From: an uncultured Paracoccaceae bacterium
GTDB taxonomy: Bacteria; Pseudomonadota; Alphaproteobacteria; Rhodobacterales; Rhodobacteraceae
NCBI GenBank assembly: GCA_947497065.1
Contig: CANMEQ010000002.1
Span: 554,029 to 618,028, forward strand
Direction of reading: 5' to 3'
DNA: 64,000 bases
The translations under genes were made by a program, and so were the position numbers. This document shows positions 50,895 through 62,048 of this stretch, in pieces (positions within the stretch are counted from its first letter, which is position 1; every line of letters begins with the position of its first letter). Under the pieces are notes generated by a model. That model made no database searches. It was not told the origin of the DNA and saw only the letters and a list, made by a program, of their open reading frames with translations.

Positions 50895-51707
50895 ATGATG
50901 GCCCAGACACAACAAAAAATTGCTGAAATCGATCCGGTTTGGCAACGCATTTGCGTCGAAGCTGAAGAGGCGATCAAAGAGGAGCCTCTCATTGGGGCCT
51001 TTGTGCATTCCTCCGTTTTGCATCATTCATCCCTTGAAAATGCGCTGGCCTACAGAATTTCCATGAAGCTCGCATCTGCTGAGATGTCTGACCAGATGTT
51101 GCGTGAGATCGCAGATAATGCCTACCGTGAAGCGCCTGCGCTCACTGAATCTGCGCGCGCAGATATCGTTGCGATCTACGATCGCGATCCAGCGTGCCTT
51201 CGGTTCTTGCAGCCGCTTCTTTTCTTTAAGGGGTTTCAAGCGGTTCAGGCCTACCGCTTGGGGAACTACCTTTGGAAGCAGGGCCGCCGTGATTTGGCGT
51301 ATTATGTGCAAATGCGCGTGTCAGAGATCTTCGGTGTAGATATTCACCCGGGCGCGACCATTGGGCGGGGCCTGATGATCGACCATGCCCATTCTATTGT
51401 GATCGGTGAAACAGCGGTTGTCGGTGACAACGTGTCCATGTTGCATTCCGTGACCTTGGGCGGGACGGGCAAAGAGGAAGAAGATCGTCACCCGAAAATT
51501 GGTGATGGTGTTTTGATTGGCGCTGGTGCCCACGTTTTGGGAAATATCAAGATTGGTCATTGCAGCCGCATTGCTGCCGGATCCGTCGTTTTGGATCATG
51601 TGGAACCAATGAAAACGGTTGCTGGTGTTCCAGCGAAAGTTGTTGGCGAAGCGGGTTGTTCGCAACCATCTCGCACGATGGATCAGCTGCTTCGGACCCA
51701 CGGATAG
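50895..51707 (+). CDS. cysE: Serine O-acetyltransferase
   Basis: Left-handed beta-helix hexapeptides: GVDIHPGATIGRGLMIDHAHSIVIGETAVVGDNVSMLHSVTLGGTGKE; start M at 50895 or 50898. Confidence 0.97.
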   Translation: MMAQTQQKIAEIDPVWQRICVEAEEAIKEEPLIGAFVHSSVLHHSSLENALAYRISMKLASAEMSDQMLREIADNAYREAPALTESARADIVAIYDRDPACLRFLQPLLFFKGFQAVQAYRLGNYLWKQGRRDLAYYVQMRVSEIFGVDIHPGATIGRGLMIDHAHSIVIGETAVVGDNVSMLHSVTLGGTGKEEEDRHPKIGDGVLIGAGAHVLGNIKIGHCSRIAAGSVVLDHVEPMKTVAGVPAKVVGEAGCSQPSRTMDQLLRTHG

Positions 51708-51734
51708 CACGTTAGTTTTTTGAATTTAGAAGTG

Positions 51735-51770
51735 AAAAAGGCCGCCCGGTTTCCTTCGAGCGGCCTTTTT
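51735..51770. terminator. Bidirectional terminator between cysE and pdhC
   Basis: aaaaaggccgcccggtttccttcgagcggccttttt. Confidence 0.78.
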
Positions 51771-51794
51771 GTTTTATAGGGTCGGTCGCGTGGT

Positions 51795-53087
51795 TTACGC
51801 CAACATACCCATTGGGTCTTCGAGGTTCGCTTTGATCGCGTTCAAAAGGTTCGCACCTAGCGCACCGTCGATCACACGGTGATCAACAGACAGCGTAGTC
51901 GACATCACCGTTGCGACTTTAATCTCGCCATCGGCGCCAACAACGGGTTTTTTCGCGCCGGCACCGACCGCAAGGATCGCACCGTGTGGCGGGTTGATGA
52001 TCGCGTCGAAGTTATCGATGCCAAACATGCCAAGGTTGGAAATCGCGAAGCTGCCACCGACGTATTCATGCGGCGCCAGTTTACCATCGCGCGCGCGTCC
52101 TGCGAGGTCTTTCATTTGTGCAGACAGAGCCGAAAGCGACTTCATCTCTGCATCCTGAAGGACGGGCGTGAACAATCCACCTTCGACGGCCACCGCTACA
52201 GCAACATCAGAAGCCGAGAATTTCAGTGTCCGGTCACCGGCCCAAACGGCGTTTGCTTCAGGAACTTCTTGCAACGCCAAAGCACAGGCTTTGATGATGA
52301 AGTCATTCACGGATAGTTTAACGCCGCGTGGTTCCAGCGTTTTGTTCAGCTGGCTGCGGAACTTGAGCAAGGCATCCAGTTCGATGTCTCGGCGCAGGTA
52401 GAAGTGCGGCACGCTTTGTTTGGCTTCTGTCAAGCGTGCTGCAACTGTTTTGCGCATCCCGTTGAGCGAGACTTCTTCGAAGTCGCGACCATCGTACATC
52501 TTGAGAACCTGGTCGGTGGTAGGACCGGAGGCAAGTGCAGAGCCTTTGGCTGCAGGTGCAGAAGCAGTTGCCGCTGGAGCGGTTTCTGCAGGCTTAGCAG
52601 TCGCGTTTTCAACATCTGCTTTGATGATCCGACCGTGCGGGCCGGAGCCAGAGATTTCGGACAGATCCAAACCTTTGTCAGCCGCAATACGGCGTGCCAG
52701 TGGCGTAGCAAAAATGCGGTTGCCGTCTTTTACCGGCGCGGCTGGAGCTGCGGACGGCACCTTTGCGGCTTCTGCTGGTGCTTCAGGTGCGGCGGCAGCA
52801 GGAGCTTCAGCAGCAGGTGCGGCAGACGCCGAAGACATGTCTTCGCCGTCTTCACCGATGATCGCGATTGGTGTGTTCACTTTCACACCTTCAGAGCCTT
52901 CAGCCACTAGGATTTTACCAACGACGCCTTCGTCGACAGCTTCAAATTCCATTGTTGCTTTGTCAGTCTCGATTTCAGCCAAAAGGTCACCGGATTGAAC
53001 GGTATCACCTTCTTTGACCAACCATTTTGCCAGCGTGCCTTCTTCCATTGTTGGGGACAGGGCGGGCATTAGGATTTCGATAGCCAT
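51795..53087 (-). CDS. pdhC: Pyruvate dehydrogenase complex dihydrolipoamide acetyltransferase (E2)
   Basis: Lipoyl domain ([15 protein letters not shown]), E3-binding domain ([29 protein letters not shown]), catalytic [11 protein letters not shown]. Confidence 0.96.
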   Translation of the reverse strand: MAIEILMPALSPTMEEGTLAKWLVKEGDTVQSGDLLAEIETDKATMEFEAVDEGVVGKILVAEGSEGVKVNTPIAIIGEDGEDMSSASAAPAAEAPAAAAPEAPAEAAKVPSAAPAAPVKDGNRIFATPLARRIAADKGLDLSEISGSGPHGRIIKADVENATAKPAETAPAATASAPAAKGSALASGPTTDQVLKMYDGRDFEEVSLNGMRKTVAARLTEAKQSVPHFYLRRDIELDALLKFRSQLNKTLEPRGVKLSVNDFIIKACALALQEVPEANAVWAGDRTLKFSASDVAVAVAVEGGLFTPVLQDAEMKSLSALSAQMKDLAGRARDGKLAPHEYVGGSFAISNLGMFGIDNFDAIINPPHGAILAVGAGAKKPVVGADGEIKVATVMSTTLSVDHRVIDGALGANLLNAIKANLEDPMGMLA

Positions 53088-53099
53088 GGTCTGTTCTCC

Positions 53100-54464
53100 T
53101 TAACGGTAGGTGACTTGTTTCACGGCTGCGATCACTTCTTCGGTTGTGATCAGCGCGTGACGTTCAAGGTTTGCGGCATAAGGCATTGGCACGTCTTTAC
53201 CAGCACAGTTGATCACAGGCGCATCGAGGTAATCGAATGCCTCTTGCATGATCGTTGCACCGATGTGGTTGCCGATGGAGCCTACAGGGAAGCCTTCTTC
53301 GACGGTAATGCAGCGGTTTGTCTTCTGAACAGATTCCAGAACCGTCGCGTAGTCGATTGGGCGCAGGGTCCGCAGGTCGATCACCTCAGCGGAGATACCT
53401 TCTTCGGCCAGTTTTTCAGCAGCTTCCATCGCGTATGTCATGCCGATCCCGAATGAGACGATCGTCACGTCGTCGCCTTCAACAGCCACGCGCGCTTTGC
53501 CGAATGGAATTGTGAAATCATCCATCACCGGCACGTCAAATGACTTGCCGTATAGGATTTCGTTTTCCAAGAAGATGACAGGGTTGTTGTCACGGATGGC
53601 TGTTTTCATCAAACCTTTGGCGTCAGCCGCCGTGTAAGGCATGACAACTTTCAAACCAGGGATCTGCGCGTACCAAGCGGCATAACACTGCGAGTGCTGG
53701 GCACCCACACGGGCCGCAGCCCCGTTTGGACCACGGAACACCATCGGTGCGCCCATCTGACCGCCGGACATATACAATGTCTTGGCGGCAGAGTTGATGA
53801 TTTGGTCAATCGCTTGCATGGCAAAGTTGAAGGTCATGAATTCAACGATAGGACGCAGACCACCAAAGGCCGCACCAGTCGCGATACCTGCAAAGCCGTG
53901 CTCGGTGATTGGTGTGTCGACAACGCGTTTATCGCCAAACTTATCCAGCAAACCTTGAGAGATCTTGTAGGCACCTTGGTATTCACCAACTTCCTCACCC
54001 ATGAGGAACACATCCTCGTCGCGGGTCATCTCTTCCGCCATGGCTTCGTTCAACGCTTCGCGAACGGTCATGGATTTCATTTCCGTGCCTTCAGGCCAAT
54101 CAGGCGATTTGTCTGATGGGGCGAAGTCGACGGGCGCAGCAGCAGTCGCAGGAACCGCAGCAGCCGCGGCGGCTGGTGCTTCCTCTGCAGCGGGTGCGGC
54201 AGACGCCGTAGACATGTCTTCGCCTTCTTCACCGATAACAGCGATTGGAGTGTTCACTTTCACGCCTTCGGTGCCTTCGGCGATGAGGATTTTACCAACG
54301 ATGCCTTCATCGACAGCTTCAAATTCCATCGTGGCTTTATCAGTTTCAATCTCGGCCAGGATATCGCCAGATTTCACTTCATCGCCTTCTTTGACGAGCC
54401 ATTTTGCAAGTGTGCCTTCTTCCATTGTTGGGGAGAGGGCGGGCATAAGTAGTTCAGTAGCCAT
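53100..54464 (-). CDS. pdhB: Pyruvate dehydrogenase E1 beta subunit with N-terminal lipoyl domain
   Basis: N-terminal lipoyl domain plus transketolase core [36 protein letters not shown]. Confidence 0.96.
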   Translation of the reverse strand: MATELLMPALSPTMEEGTLAKWLVKEGDEVKSGDILAEIETDKATMEFEAVDEGIVGKILIAEGTEGVKVNTPIAVIGEEGEDMSTASAAPAAEEAPAAAAAAVPATAAAPVDFAPSDKSPDWPEGTEMKSMTVREALNEAMAEEMTRDEDVFLMGEEVGEYQGAYKISQGLLDKFGDKRVVDTPITEHGFAGIATGAAFGGLRPIVEFMTFNFAMQAIDQIINSAAKTLYMSGGQMGAPMVFRGPNGAAARVGAQHSQCYAAWYAQIPGLKVVMPYTAADAKGLMKTAIRDNNPVIFLENEILYGKSFDVPVMDDFTIPFGKARVAVEGDDVTIVSFGIGMTYAMEAAEKLAEEGISAEVIDLRTLRPIDYATVLESVQKTNRCITVEEGFPVGSIGNHIGATIMQEAFDYLDAPVINCAGKDVPMPYAANLERHALITTEEVIAAVKQVTYR

Positions 54465-54478
54465 AATAAATCTCCTCC

Positions 54479-55474
54479 TTAGGCGTCTGTGTAGATGTCT
54501 GTCCAAAGCTCAGAAAGATCGGGTTCTGGGCTTTCTTTGGCAAACTCGGCGCTTTCGTTCACAACGCCTTTAATTTCTTTGTCGATCGCCTTGAGGTCGT
54601 CTTCGGTGGCATGTTTGCCGGTGAGCAACATGTCACGAACCTGCTCAATCGGGTCCCGCTCGTCGCGCATTTTCTGCACTTCGTCACGTGTCCGGTATTT
54701 GGCCGGATCAGACATGGAGTGGCCACGGTAACGGTATGTTTTCACTTCCAAAACATATGGGCCTTTTCCAGCACGACAGTGGGCGACAGCTTTCTCAGAG
54801 GCTTCTTTCACGGCAAGAACGTCCATGCCGTCAACGATTTCACCTTTGATGCCAAAGGCTTCGCCGCGTGTGTAGAGGTCTGGTGTAGACGTAGAACGCG
54901 CTTGGGATGTCCCCATTGCGTATTGGTTATTTTCGATCACGAAAATCACAGGCAGGTCCCAAAGGGCGGCCATGTTGAATGTTTCGTAAATCTGACCTTG
55001 GTTCGCAGCGCCGTCGCCGAAATAGGCGAATGTGACGTTGTCGTTGCCTTTGTATTTGTCAGAGAAGGCAAGACCTGCGCCAAGTGGAACTTGCGCGCCA
55101 ACGATACCGTGGCCGCCATAGAAATGTTTCTCTTTCGAGAACATGTGCATGGAGCCGCCTTTACCTTTGGAATAGCCGCCTTCGCGACCGGTCAATTCTG
55201 CCATCACACCGTTCGGGTCCATGCCACAGGCCAACATGTGGCCGTGATCACGGTAAGATGTGATGCGCTTGTCGCCTTCCTTTGTCGCGGACTCGAGCCC
55301 GACAACAACGGCTTCTTGACCGATGTAGAGGTGACAAAAGCCGCCGATGAGACCCATGCCATAAAGCTGGCCTGCTTTCTCTTCGAATCGACGGATCAAA
55401 AGCATGTCGCGGTAGTACGCGAGAAGCTCATCTGCAGAAACATTTGATTTCTTTGAGGTTTTCTTAGCGGCCAT
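54479..55474 (-). CDS. pdhA: Pyruvate dehydrogenase E1 alpha subunit
   Basis: [40 protein letters not shown] motif [20 protein letters not shown]; phosphorylation-loop-like [19 protein letters not shown]. Confidence 0.97.
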   Translation of the reverse strand: MAAKKTSKKSNVSADELLAYYRDMLLIRRFEEKAGQLYGMGLIGGFCHLYIGQEAVVVGLESATKEGDKRITSYRDHGHMLACGMDPNGVMAELTGREGGYSKGKGGSMHMFSKEKHFYGGHGIVGAQVPLGAGLAFSDKYKGNDNVTFAYFGDGAANQGQIYETFNMAALWDLPVIFVIENNQYAMGTSQARSTSTPDLYTRGEAFGIKGEIVDGMDVLAVKEASEKAVAHCRAGKGPYVLEVKTYRYRGHSMSDPAKYRTRDEVQKMRDERDPIEQVRDMLLTGKHATEDDLKAIDKEIKGVVNESAEFAKESPEPDLSELWTDIYTDA

Positions 55475-55637
55475 GTGTCCTCCCAATGTTTTCCGCAAGG
55501 CCTGCGGAAAAATAGTTTAGTGTTAAACTATCTCTTACAGATAAAGTTCCAGAAAATCGACAGCCAATGTGACGTGACGGTGTTTCAGGCTGGTTTTCTG
55601 CCTTGCACGCGGCGCAAAGCTCCGTCTAACTGCGGGT

Positions 55638-56132
55638 ATGAAATGGACAATACGCCAAGAAAAGTCAGGGGACGAGGACGCAATTGCCTCCGTCACGAAA
55701 GAAGCCTTCGCGGGCAAAGCCTATGCGGATGGCACTGAGGCACAGTTACCTGCCAAATTGCGCGCGGCGGGGGCTTTGGTGCTATCGCTCGTCGCGACAG
55801 AGCGCAAAATGATTGTTGGGCACGCGTGTTTGTCACCTGCGTTGATCGGAGCCGAAAAGTGGCTGGCGCTTGGGCCGGTTTCGGTTCTGCCGGCCAAACA
55901 GGGCCAAGGTATCGGCTCGGCACTTGTTTCCAGCGCGGTCAGTGTTGCGCAAGCCTATGGTCGTGGCGGGGTGGTGTTGATGGGCGATCCAAAGTTCTAC
56001 AGCCGCGTAGGTTTCGAACTGGCGACAGATGCCACCTATTTGAACAAGCCATCACCGCATTTGCAGGTCTATCCGTTCGGCGCACAGCCGTGTGGGGATG
56101 TGATGTTTCACGCAGCTTTCAGTGAGACCTAG
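55638..56132 (+). CDS. GNAT family N-acetyltransferase
   Basis: LGPVSVLPAKQGQGIGSALVSSAVSVAQAYGRGGVVLMGDPKFYSRVGFE. Confidence 0.9.
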   Translation: MKWTIRQEKSGDEDAIASVTKEAFAGKAYADGTEAQLPAKLRAAGALVLSLVATERKMIVGHACLSPALIGAEKWLALGPVSVLPAKQGQGIGSALVSSAVSVAQAYGRGGVVLMGDPKFYSRVGFELATDATYLNKPSPHLQVYPFGAQPCGDVMFHAAFSET

Positions 56133-56205
56133 GCCGTTAACCGGCTCCACAATCTTTTATATTTGAAGTTGAGAGACTGATTGTTCTCGATTGTGAAAAG
56201 TCGAT

Positions 56206-56505
56206 TTAGCGAATAACAAGCTCGTCCGCGCGCACCATGCCTAAAACATCGCGCGCTTGTTCGTCCAGAAGATCAAGGTCCAGGTAGCTGTCAGATAGGC
56301 GGCGGGTCAGATTTTCCATGCGGGCGACTTCAGCCTGAACAATAGCCAGTTCTTCGGTCAACGCCCTGCCTTCGGCATCGATTTCCGCACGTTTGAATAC
56401 ACCATAGTCGCCTTGCACGGCGGCAAAGGTGAAATAGAGGCAGAGCATCAATGTGCCCGCAAAATATAGAAGAACGCCCATTGGCGCACGTTTTGATCTG
56501 ATCAT
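56206..56505 (-). CDS. Septum formation initiator (FtsB/DivIC-like)
   Basis: 99-aa TM plus coiled-coil protein, ALTEELAIVQAEVARMENLTRRLSDSYLDLDLLDEQARDVLGMVRADELVIR; next to fda and the pdh operon. Confidence 0.85.
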   Translation of the reverse strand: MIRSKRAPMGVLLYFAGTLMLCLYFTFAAVQGDYGVFKRAEIDAEGRALTEELAIVQAEVARMENLTRRLSDSYLDLDLLDEQARDVLGMVRADELVIR

Positions 56506-56625
56506 GGGTCTGCCTCATCTGCAATCTCGTGCGGATCGCTTGGAGATAGAATCGCATATTCGAATCGTCTTGTGAATCCCCTTTATGTGGGGGCTTGCAA
56601 AGAAGCCCCCACAAGAGAGTGGAAT

Positions 56626-57525
56626 TTAAGTGATTGAGGCGGCGTGAATTTCCGCGATAGTTTCTGCGAGGGACGCGTTAAAAGCTGCGTCAGATTGCTT
56701 CGCAGACAGACCTTCTGTCAGCGCACGGCTGAAGCTGGCAATGATGCCAGAATTGTCTTTGAGGCGTGCGTTGGCTTCCGTCCGGTCATAGCCGCCGGAA
56801 AGTGCCACAACTTTCATGGCTTTCGGGTGATCGACAAGCGGCTGATAGTGGCCCGCTGTTTCCGGCAGTGTCAGCTTCAGCATGACTTCTTCGTCCATCT
56901 TGTCTAACGCTGCGAGTGTCTGTTCCAGCAAAATAGCTTCAGCCTCGGCTTTGTCGGCAATCGAAATGGTGATCTCGGGTTCGATGATTGGCACAAGTCC
57001 ATGTGCTAGCACTTCGCGACCAAACTCGAACTGTTGGTCGACAATCGCGGCAATACCCTCACGGTTGGCTCCATCAATGACAGACCGCATTTTCGTTCCA
57101 AAAATACCGTTAGCGCGGGCGCGGGGCAGCAGGTCGGAGAGGTGCGGCATCGGCTTCATCAATTTGACGTCGTTGCGTGCGTCTTCAAGGCCCTTGTCGA
57201 TCTTAAGGAACGGCACCACTCCATTGTCATCCCAAAGCGCCTGGGCTGTCGGTTTGCCGGCGACCTGACGATCCATGGTCATTTCGAACAAGATCGCGCC
57301 GACAACTTTGTCGCCGTTGAATTCAGGTGCCTGAATGATCCGTGCCCGCATGCCGTGGATCAGATCGAACATCTCGTCTTCGGATGTGTAGGCATCTTCC
57401 GTCACGCCATAGAGCGCCAAAGCTTTCGGTGTTGATCCGCCAGATTGATCCAGCGCCGCGATAAAGCCTTGGCCACTACGGACCTGATTTGCCATTTCTG
57501 CTTGTGTGGAATTCATGTCGAGCAT
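56626..57525 (-). CDS. fda: Class I fructose-bisphosphate aldolase
   Basis: GFIAALDQSGGSTPKALALYGV, GAILFEMTMDR, VPIIEPEITI, LKLTLPE, ALSGGYDRTEAN. Confidence 0.95.
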   Translation of the reverse strand: MLDMNSTQAEMANQVRSGQGFIAALDQSGGSTPKALALYGVTEDAYTSEDEMFDLIHGMRARIIQAPEFNGDKVVGAILFEMTMDRQVAGKPTAQALWDDNGVVPFLKIDKGLEDARNDVKLMKPMPHLSDLLPRARANGIFGTKMRSVIDGANREGIAAIVDQQFEFGREVLAHGLVPIIEPEITISIADKAEAEAILLEQTLAALDKMDEEVMLKLTLPETAGHYQPLVDHPKAMKVVALSGGYDRTEANARLKDNSGIIASFSRALTEGLSAKQSDAAFNASLAETIAEIHAASIT

Positions 57526-57678
57526 GTCAAAGACCTCTTAATACCAAGGGCGACGCTGCCCTTGGTATTGGTCTTATGGGACACAGGTTGTGCCGACAAT
57601 TCTGGTTACGCTAACGGTTGCGCTAACAACTGGTATTCTAGTCGCCTGATAGCGCAAACACCCGAGTTTGTGCGTATT

Positions 57679-58857
57679 TCAGCCGCCCAATGCTGCAACA
57701 CCGGGCAGTGTTTTACCTTCCATCCACTCTAAAAACGCGCCGCCAGCGGTGGAGATATAGGTGAAATCGTCCGCCGCGTTTGCCTGATTCAGGGCCGCGA
57801 CCGTATCGCCGCCGCCCGCAACCGTAATCAGGCTCCCAGACTTGGTCAGATCAGCCGCGGCCTTCGCTGCTGCGAAGGTGGCTTTGTGAAATGGCTCGAT
57901 TTCAAATGCACCCAAGGGGCCATTCCAGATCACCGTTTTCGCCGTCTCAAACAGCGCGCTGATTTGCGCGACGGATTTAGGGCCTGCGTCCAGGATCATT
58001 TTGTCCGCTGGGCAGGCGTCCGCCGCGACGGTTTCATTTTCAGCGCCAGCTTTGAATTCAGCGGAGACGACCACATCGACAGGCAACACCAATGTGCAAC
58101 CCGCGCTTTCGGCTTTTTTCATAATGTCGCGTGCTGTGTCGGCCAGATCATGTTCGCAAAGAGATTTGCCAACATCGATACCTTGGGCTGCGAGGAACGT
58201 GTTCGCCATGCCGCCACCAATCACAATCGCATCTGTCTTGGAGATTAGGTTGCCGAGCAGATCCAACTTCGTGGACACTTTCGCGCCGCCAACAACCGCA
58301 ACAACGGGTCGTTCCGGTGCTCCGAGTGCTTTTTCCAATGCACCCAGCTCTTCGGCCATCAAGCGGCCCGCGCAATTGGGCAGCAATTTCGCCACGCCTT
58401 CGGTCGATGCGTGGGCGCGGTGCGCGGCCGAAAACGCATCGTTGCAATAAACATCGCCCAATGACGACAAAAACTGCGCCATTTTCGGGTCGTTGTCAGT
58501 TTCCATGGAGGTGAAACGCGTATTTTCCACCAAAATCACCGCATCGGCAGGGGCGGCATCAATCGCGGCGCGATCTGGACGTTCGATGAACGTAACAGGG
58601 CGACCTAGAACGGCCTCAAGTGTTGGAACTGTGATGCGCAAAGACAGCTCTGGCACGACTTCACCCTTTGGGCGCCCGAAATGCGCCAACATGACAGGCT
58701 TGCCGCCCTTGGCGAGAATGTCTGTGATTGTTGGTTTGATGCGTTCAATCCGTGTGGCGTCCGTGACCTTGCCATCTTCAATGGGGACGTTGATGTCCAC
58801 CCGTGTCAGCACCACTTTGCCATTCAAATCCATGTCGTCGAGTGTATTCCAGCCCAT
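57679..58857 (-). CDS. pgk: Phosphoglycerate kinase
   Basis: [61 protein letters not shown]; start [10 protein letters not shown]. Confidence 0.97.
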   Translation of the reverse strand: MGWNTLDDMDLNGKVVLTRVDINVPIEDGKVTDATRIERIKPTITDILAKGGKPVMLAHFGRPKGEVVPELSLRITVPTLEAVLGRPVTFIERPDRAAIDAAPADAVILVENTRFTSMETDNDPKMAQFLSSLGDVYCNDAFSAAHRAHASTEGVAKLLPNCAGRLMAEELGALEKALGAPERPVVAVVGGAKVSTKLDLLGNLISKTDAIVIGGGMANTFLAAQGIDVGKSLCEHDLADTARDIMKKAESAGCTLVLPVDVVVSAEFKAGAENETVAADACPADKMILDAGPKSVAQISALFETAKTVIWNGPLGAFEIEPFHKATFAAAKAAADLTKSGSLITVAGGGDTVAALNQANAADDFTYISTAGGAFLEWMEGKTLPGVAALGG

Positions 58858-58976
58858 GATCGTCTCCTGTTTCGTTGGCATGTTCATGATCAATCGTCGC
58901 ACCAGCGTCAACCGTGGCTTGGAATCCGCGCCGCGCGCGCATAGGTTCGCGCCAACGTAATGAAAAGGAGACCGGC

Positions 58977-59483
58977 ATGGCCGAGATCAAAGACCCCGAA
59001 AACACAATCCTGATGGAACTCAAAGACGGAACCGTCACCATTGAACTGCTGCCAGATGTGGCCCCTCAGCATGTTGAGCGTATGAAAACACTGGTGCGCT
59101 CTGGTGCGTATGACAATGTCGCGTTCCACCGTGTGATCGACGGGTTCATGGCCCAGACAGGCGATGTGGCCAACGGCAACATGGAAAAAGACTTCGACAT
59201 CGGTCGTGCCGGTACCGGTGGGTCTGACATGCCTGATCTGCCTGCAGAATTTTCCAAGATCCCGCACGCACGTGGCTCCATCGGCGCTGCGCGCTCTGCG
59301 AACCCGAACTCTGCCAACAGCCAGTTCTTCATCAACTTCAGCGACAACGATTTCCTGAACGGCCAGTACACTGTGTATGGTCAGGTCACATCTGGCATGG
59401 AGCATGTTGATGCCATCGTGCGCGGCGAGCCACCGATGTACCCAGACCGTATGGTGTCCATGAAAGTGGCTGCCGATGCTTAA
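58977..59483 (+). CDS. Peptidyl-prolyl cis-trans isomerase (cyclophilin type, cytosolic)
   Basis: [51 protein letters not shown]; no signal peptide. Confidence 0.95.
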   Translation: MAEIKDPENTILMELKDGTVTIELLPDVAPQHVERMKTLVRSGAYDNVAFHRVIDGFMAQTGDVANGNMEKDFDIGRAGTGGSDMPDLPAEFSKIPHARGSIGAARSANPNSANSQFFINFSDNDFLNGQYTVYGQVTSGMEHVDAIVRGEPPMYPDRMVSMKVAADA

Positions 59484-60036
59484 GCGCACATCCCTGATCG
59501 CTTTGCTGGCTGCGTCTTCGGCGCAGGCGGCGGGGCTGGACATCACCGTAGATGGGGCGGCCACCGGCACGATCTCCATCGACCTGTTCGAAGACATCGC
59601 ACCGCTTCACGCAGCGCAGCTCACTGCGTTGGCCGCAGATGGGGCCTATGATGGTGTGGTGTTTCACCGCGTGATTGAAGGCTTCATGGCGCAAACCGGC
59701 GACGTTCAATTCGGCGACAGCACAGATGCGGAATTCAACATGCGCCGCGCGGGCACGGGCGGGTCTGACCTGCCTGATATCGCACTGGAAGCCACAACCG
59801 AGAAATCGTTCACACGTGGCATGGTTGGCATGGCGCGGGCGCAAAACCCGAATTCCGCCAACAGCCAGTTCTTCATCATGTTCGAAGACGGCCCGTTTCT
59901 GGATGGGCAGTACACTATTGTTGGTGAGGTCACTGACGGCATGGATGTGGTTGATGCCATCAAACGTGGTGACGGCCCGAATGGCGCCGTGATTGGTGAA
60001 GCGGACCGTATGGTCAGCGTGACCGTGACAGACTGA
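59476..60036 (+). CDS. Peptidyl-prolyl cis-trans isomerase (cyclophilin type, exported)
   Basis: Signal peptide [43 protein letters not shown]; overlaps the upstream cyclophilin gene. Confidence 0.95.
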   Translation: MLKRTSLIALLAASSAQAAGLDITVDGAATGTISIDLFEDIAPLHAAQLTALAADGAYDGVVFHRVIEGFMAQTGDVQFGDSTDAEFNMRRAGTGGSDLPDIALEATTEKSFTRGMVGMARAQNPNSANSQFFIMFEDGPFLDGQYTIVGEVTDGMDVVDAIKRGDGPNGAVIGEADRMVSVTVTD

Positions 60037-60057
60037 TCCATAACCTAAATTTGCATT

Positions 60058-60087
60058 GGGGCCGCGCAGAGATGCGTGGCCCTTTTT
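60058..60087 (+). terminator. Rho-independent terminator of cyclophilin genes
   Basis: gggccgcgc-agaga-tgcgtggccctttttg. Confidence 0.72.
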
Positions 60088-60096
60088 GTTGGGTCC

Positions 60097-61479
60097 TTAG
60101 GTCCCACAGAACGTCTGGCGGACCTTTTGCGCCTCAGTTGGCGGGCGCATAAATTCAGGTGCAGGCTCAAACGGCGCGCTGACCGCAGATAAGAGCGCAT
60201 GAAACGGCGCGTAATCGCCATCTGTGGCGGCGCCAATCGCCTGTTCAATCATATGGGTGCGTGGGATTACCTTTGGGTTCGTCGACCTCCACAAGGCGTC
60301 ATCAGGGTTTGCCGCACGCCATTTGCCGTGCCAGTCCGGCAGGGACGTGGCGGTTTGATCGAGGTCTGCAAAAGTTTTGGTGAAATCCATTTGTGAATGG
60401 GCCATTTGCGTCAACAGATCCTGCGCCAAGGCATATGTGCCGTCACCGTCACCGGCACCAAGCCCCAGCTTCGCGGCGAACTCTGCCTGCCATTGGGTTT
60501 GATAGGCCGCAGGGAAACGGTTGATGATTTCGGTGAAACGCTCGATCGCCTCATCTTGATCCGGCATTATCGGAACAAGTGCGGTGGCGAATTGTGCCAA
60601 ATTCCAGTGGGTAACAGAGGGCTGATTGGAATAGGCATAGCGCCCCTGATAGTCGATTGAGCTGAACACCGTATCCGGGTGGTAGACATCCATGAAAGCG
60701 CAAGGACCATAATCGATGGTTTCGCCCGCGATTTGAACGTTGTCAGTGTTCATCACCCCGTGAATAAAACCATGGGCCATCCATTTCGCAATTAGGCTGG
60801 CCTGCCGCGCCAGCACCGCGTCTAACAGGCCCGCAGGTCCGTCTGCTTCGGGGTAATGGCGCGCGATTGTGTAGTCAGTCAGCGCCTGAAGCGCGTCTTT
60901 ATCTCCACGTGCGGCAAAAAACTGGAACGTCCCGACGCGGATGTGGGAGGCCGCAACACGTGTCAGCACGGCGCCGGGCAGGGGGCCTTGTTCACGCAAG
61001 ACCGGATCGCCGGTTGTTACGGCTGCCAACGCGCGGGTGGTCGGGATGCCAAGCGCGTGCATCGCGCAGGACATTATATATTCACGGATCACGGGACCGA
61101 CCCAGGCCCGCCCGTCGCCACTGCGCGAATAGGGCGTTCGCCCCGCACCTTTGAGCTGCAGGTCGACCCGTCCGACTGGACTGTCGATCTCACCTAGATG
61201 CACGGCGCGCCCATCCCCTAGCTGCGGCGAGAATCCACCAAATTGATGACCCGCGTAAACTTGGGCGAAGGGGCGCGCCGTGTCCGGCACATCGTTACCC
61301 GAAAATAGCGCTGCGGCCCCTGTGTCGGTCATCTGCGCGGTGTCGAGGCCCAGTTGGTCCGCCAACGCATGGTTGAACACAATCAACGCCGGGTCGCTGA
61401 CAGGGGTTGGTGCCTGTTGCGTGTAGAACCGATCCGGCAGGGTGAGATAGGTGGTGTCAAAGGGCAGGTGCAGCGGCAT
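60097..61479 (-). CDS. selO: Protein adenylyltransferase SelO (YdiU/UPF0061)
   Basis: YAGHQFGGFSPQLGDGRAVHLGE, LQLKGAGRTPYSRSGDGRAWVGPVIREYIMSCAMHALGIPTTRALAAV, HGVMNTDNVQIAGETIDYGPCAFMD. Confidence 0.96.
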   Translation of the reverse strand: MPLHLPFDTTYLTLPDRFYTQQAPTPVSDPALIVFNHALADQLGLDTAQMTDTGAAALFSGNDVPDTARPFAQVYAGHQFGGFSPQLGDGRAVHLGEIDSPVGRVDLQLKGAGRTPYSRSGDGRAWVGPVIREYIMSCAMHALGIPTTRALAAVTTGDPVLREQGPLPGAVLTRVAASHIRVGTFQFFAARGDKDALQALTDYTIARHYPEADGPAGLLDAVLARQASLIAKWMAHGFIHGVMNTDNVQIAGETIDYGPCAFMDVYHPDTVFSSIDYQGRYAYSNQPSVTHWNLAQFATALVPIMPDQDEAIERFTEIINRFPAAYQTQWQAEFAAKLGLGAGDGDGTYALAQDLLTQMAHSQMDFTKTFADLDQTATSLPDWHGKWRAANPDDALWRSTNPKVIPRTHMIEQAIGAATDGDYAPFHALLSAVSAPFEPAPEFMRPPTEAQKVRQTFCGT

Positions 61480-61509
61480 GTTTGTATCCTTGGTGCGGTG
61501 CCCCAGAAC

Positions 61510-61959
61510 TTAAAGCGTTCTGGTCATCAGGGAATAGCGGTCGCGCATTTTGAAATGGGCGCGTGTATAAAGCCGCTGTGTCGCCTCGTCTTCACGATCG
61601 ACCTCCAGATGCAGGGCCTTCACCCCAACATCTGACAAACTTCCGGAAATGGCAGCCAAAACTTCGGACGCGATGCCCCGTTTTCGAACGGGTGGGCGAA
61701 TATATAGTTCATCTACGAAGGCATCCATGCCGCCCAATTCCATCGACCAGCCAAAGGTGATGATAACATAGCCGGTGGGCGCCATGGTTGGGCCGAACAG
61801 CCAAACGGCCCCCAGCGGCGATCCTTCGAGAAGAGGCGAGAGCGCCGCTGTGCGCGCAGCGTCATCCATTTCGATGCCGTATTCGGCGTGAAACGCCGTT
61901 ATCAGGGGGAGCAGCTTCGGCGCATCTGCGGGGCCGGCGAGTGTAATGGCGGTGGTCAT
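61510..61959 (-). CDS. GNAT family N-acetyltransferase
   Basis: DELYIRPPVRKRGIASEVLAAISGSLSDVGVKALHLEVDREDEATQRLYTRAHFK. Confidence 0.9.
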   Translation of the reverse strand: MTTAITLAGPADAPKLLPLITAFHAEYGIEMDDAARTAALSPLLEGSPLGAVWLFGPTMAPTGYVIITFGWSMELGGMDAFVDELYIRPPVRKRGIASEVLAAISGSLSDVGVKALHLEVDREDEATQRLYTRAHFKMRDRYSLMTRTL

Positions 61960-62048
61960 ATCTAAATTCCAAACCATGCGGGAACACCCCGACACGTTGC
62001 ACCCGTCCTACCTCTCCAGCAACCAATCGGAAAGGGTGAAGCTGTGAC

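Noticed and set aside
54611-55447. 278-aa plus-strand ORF
   Set aside because: Antisense to pdhA; shadow frame.
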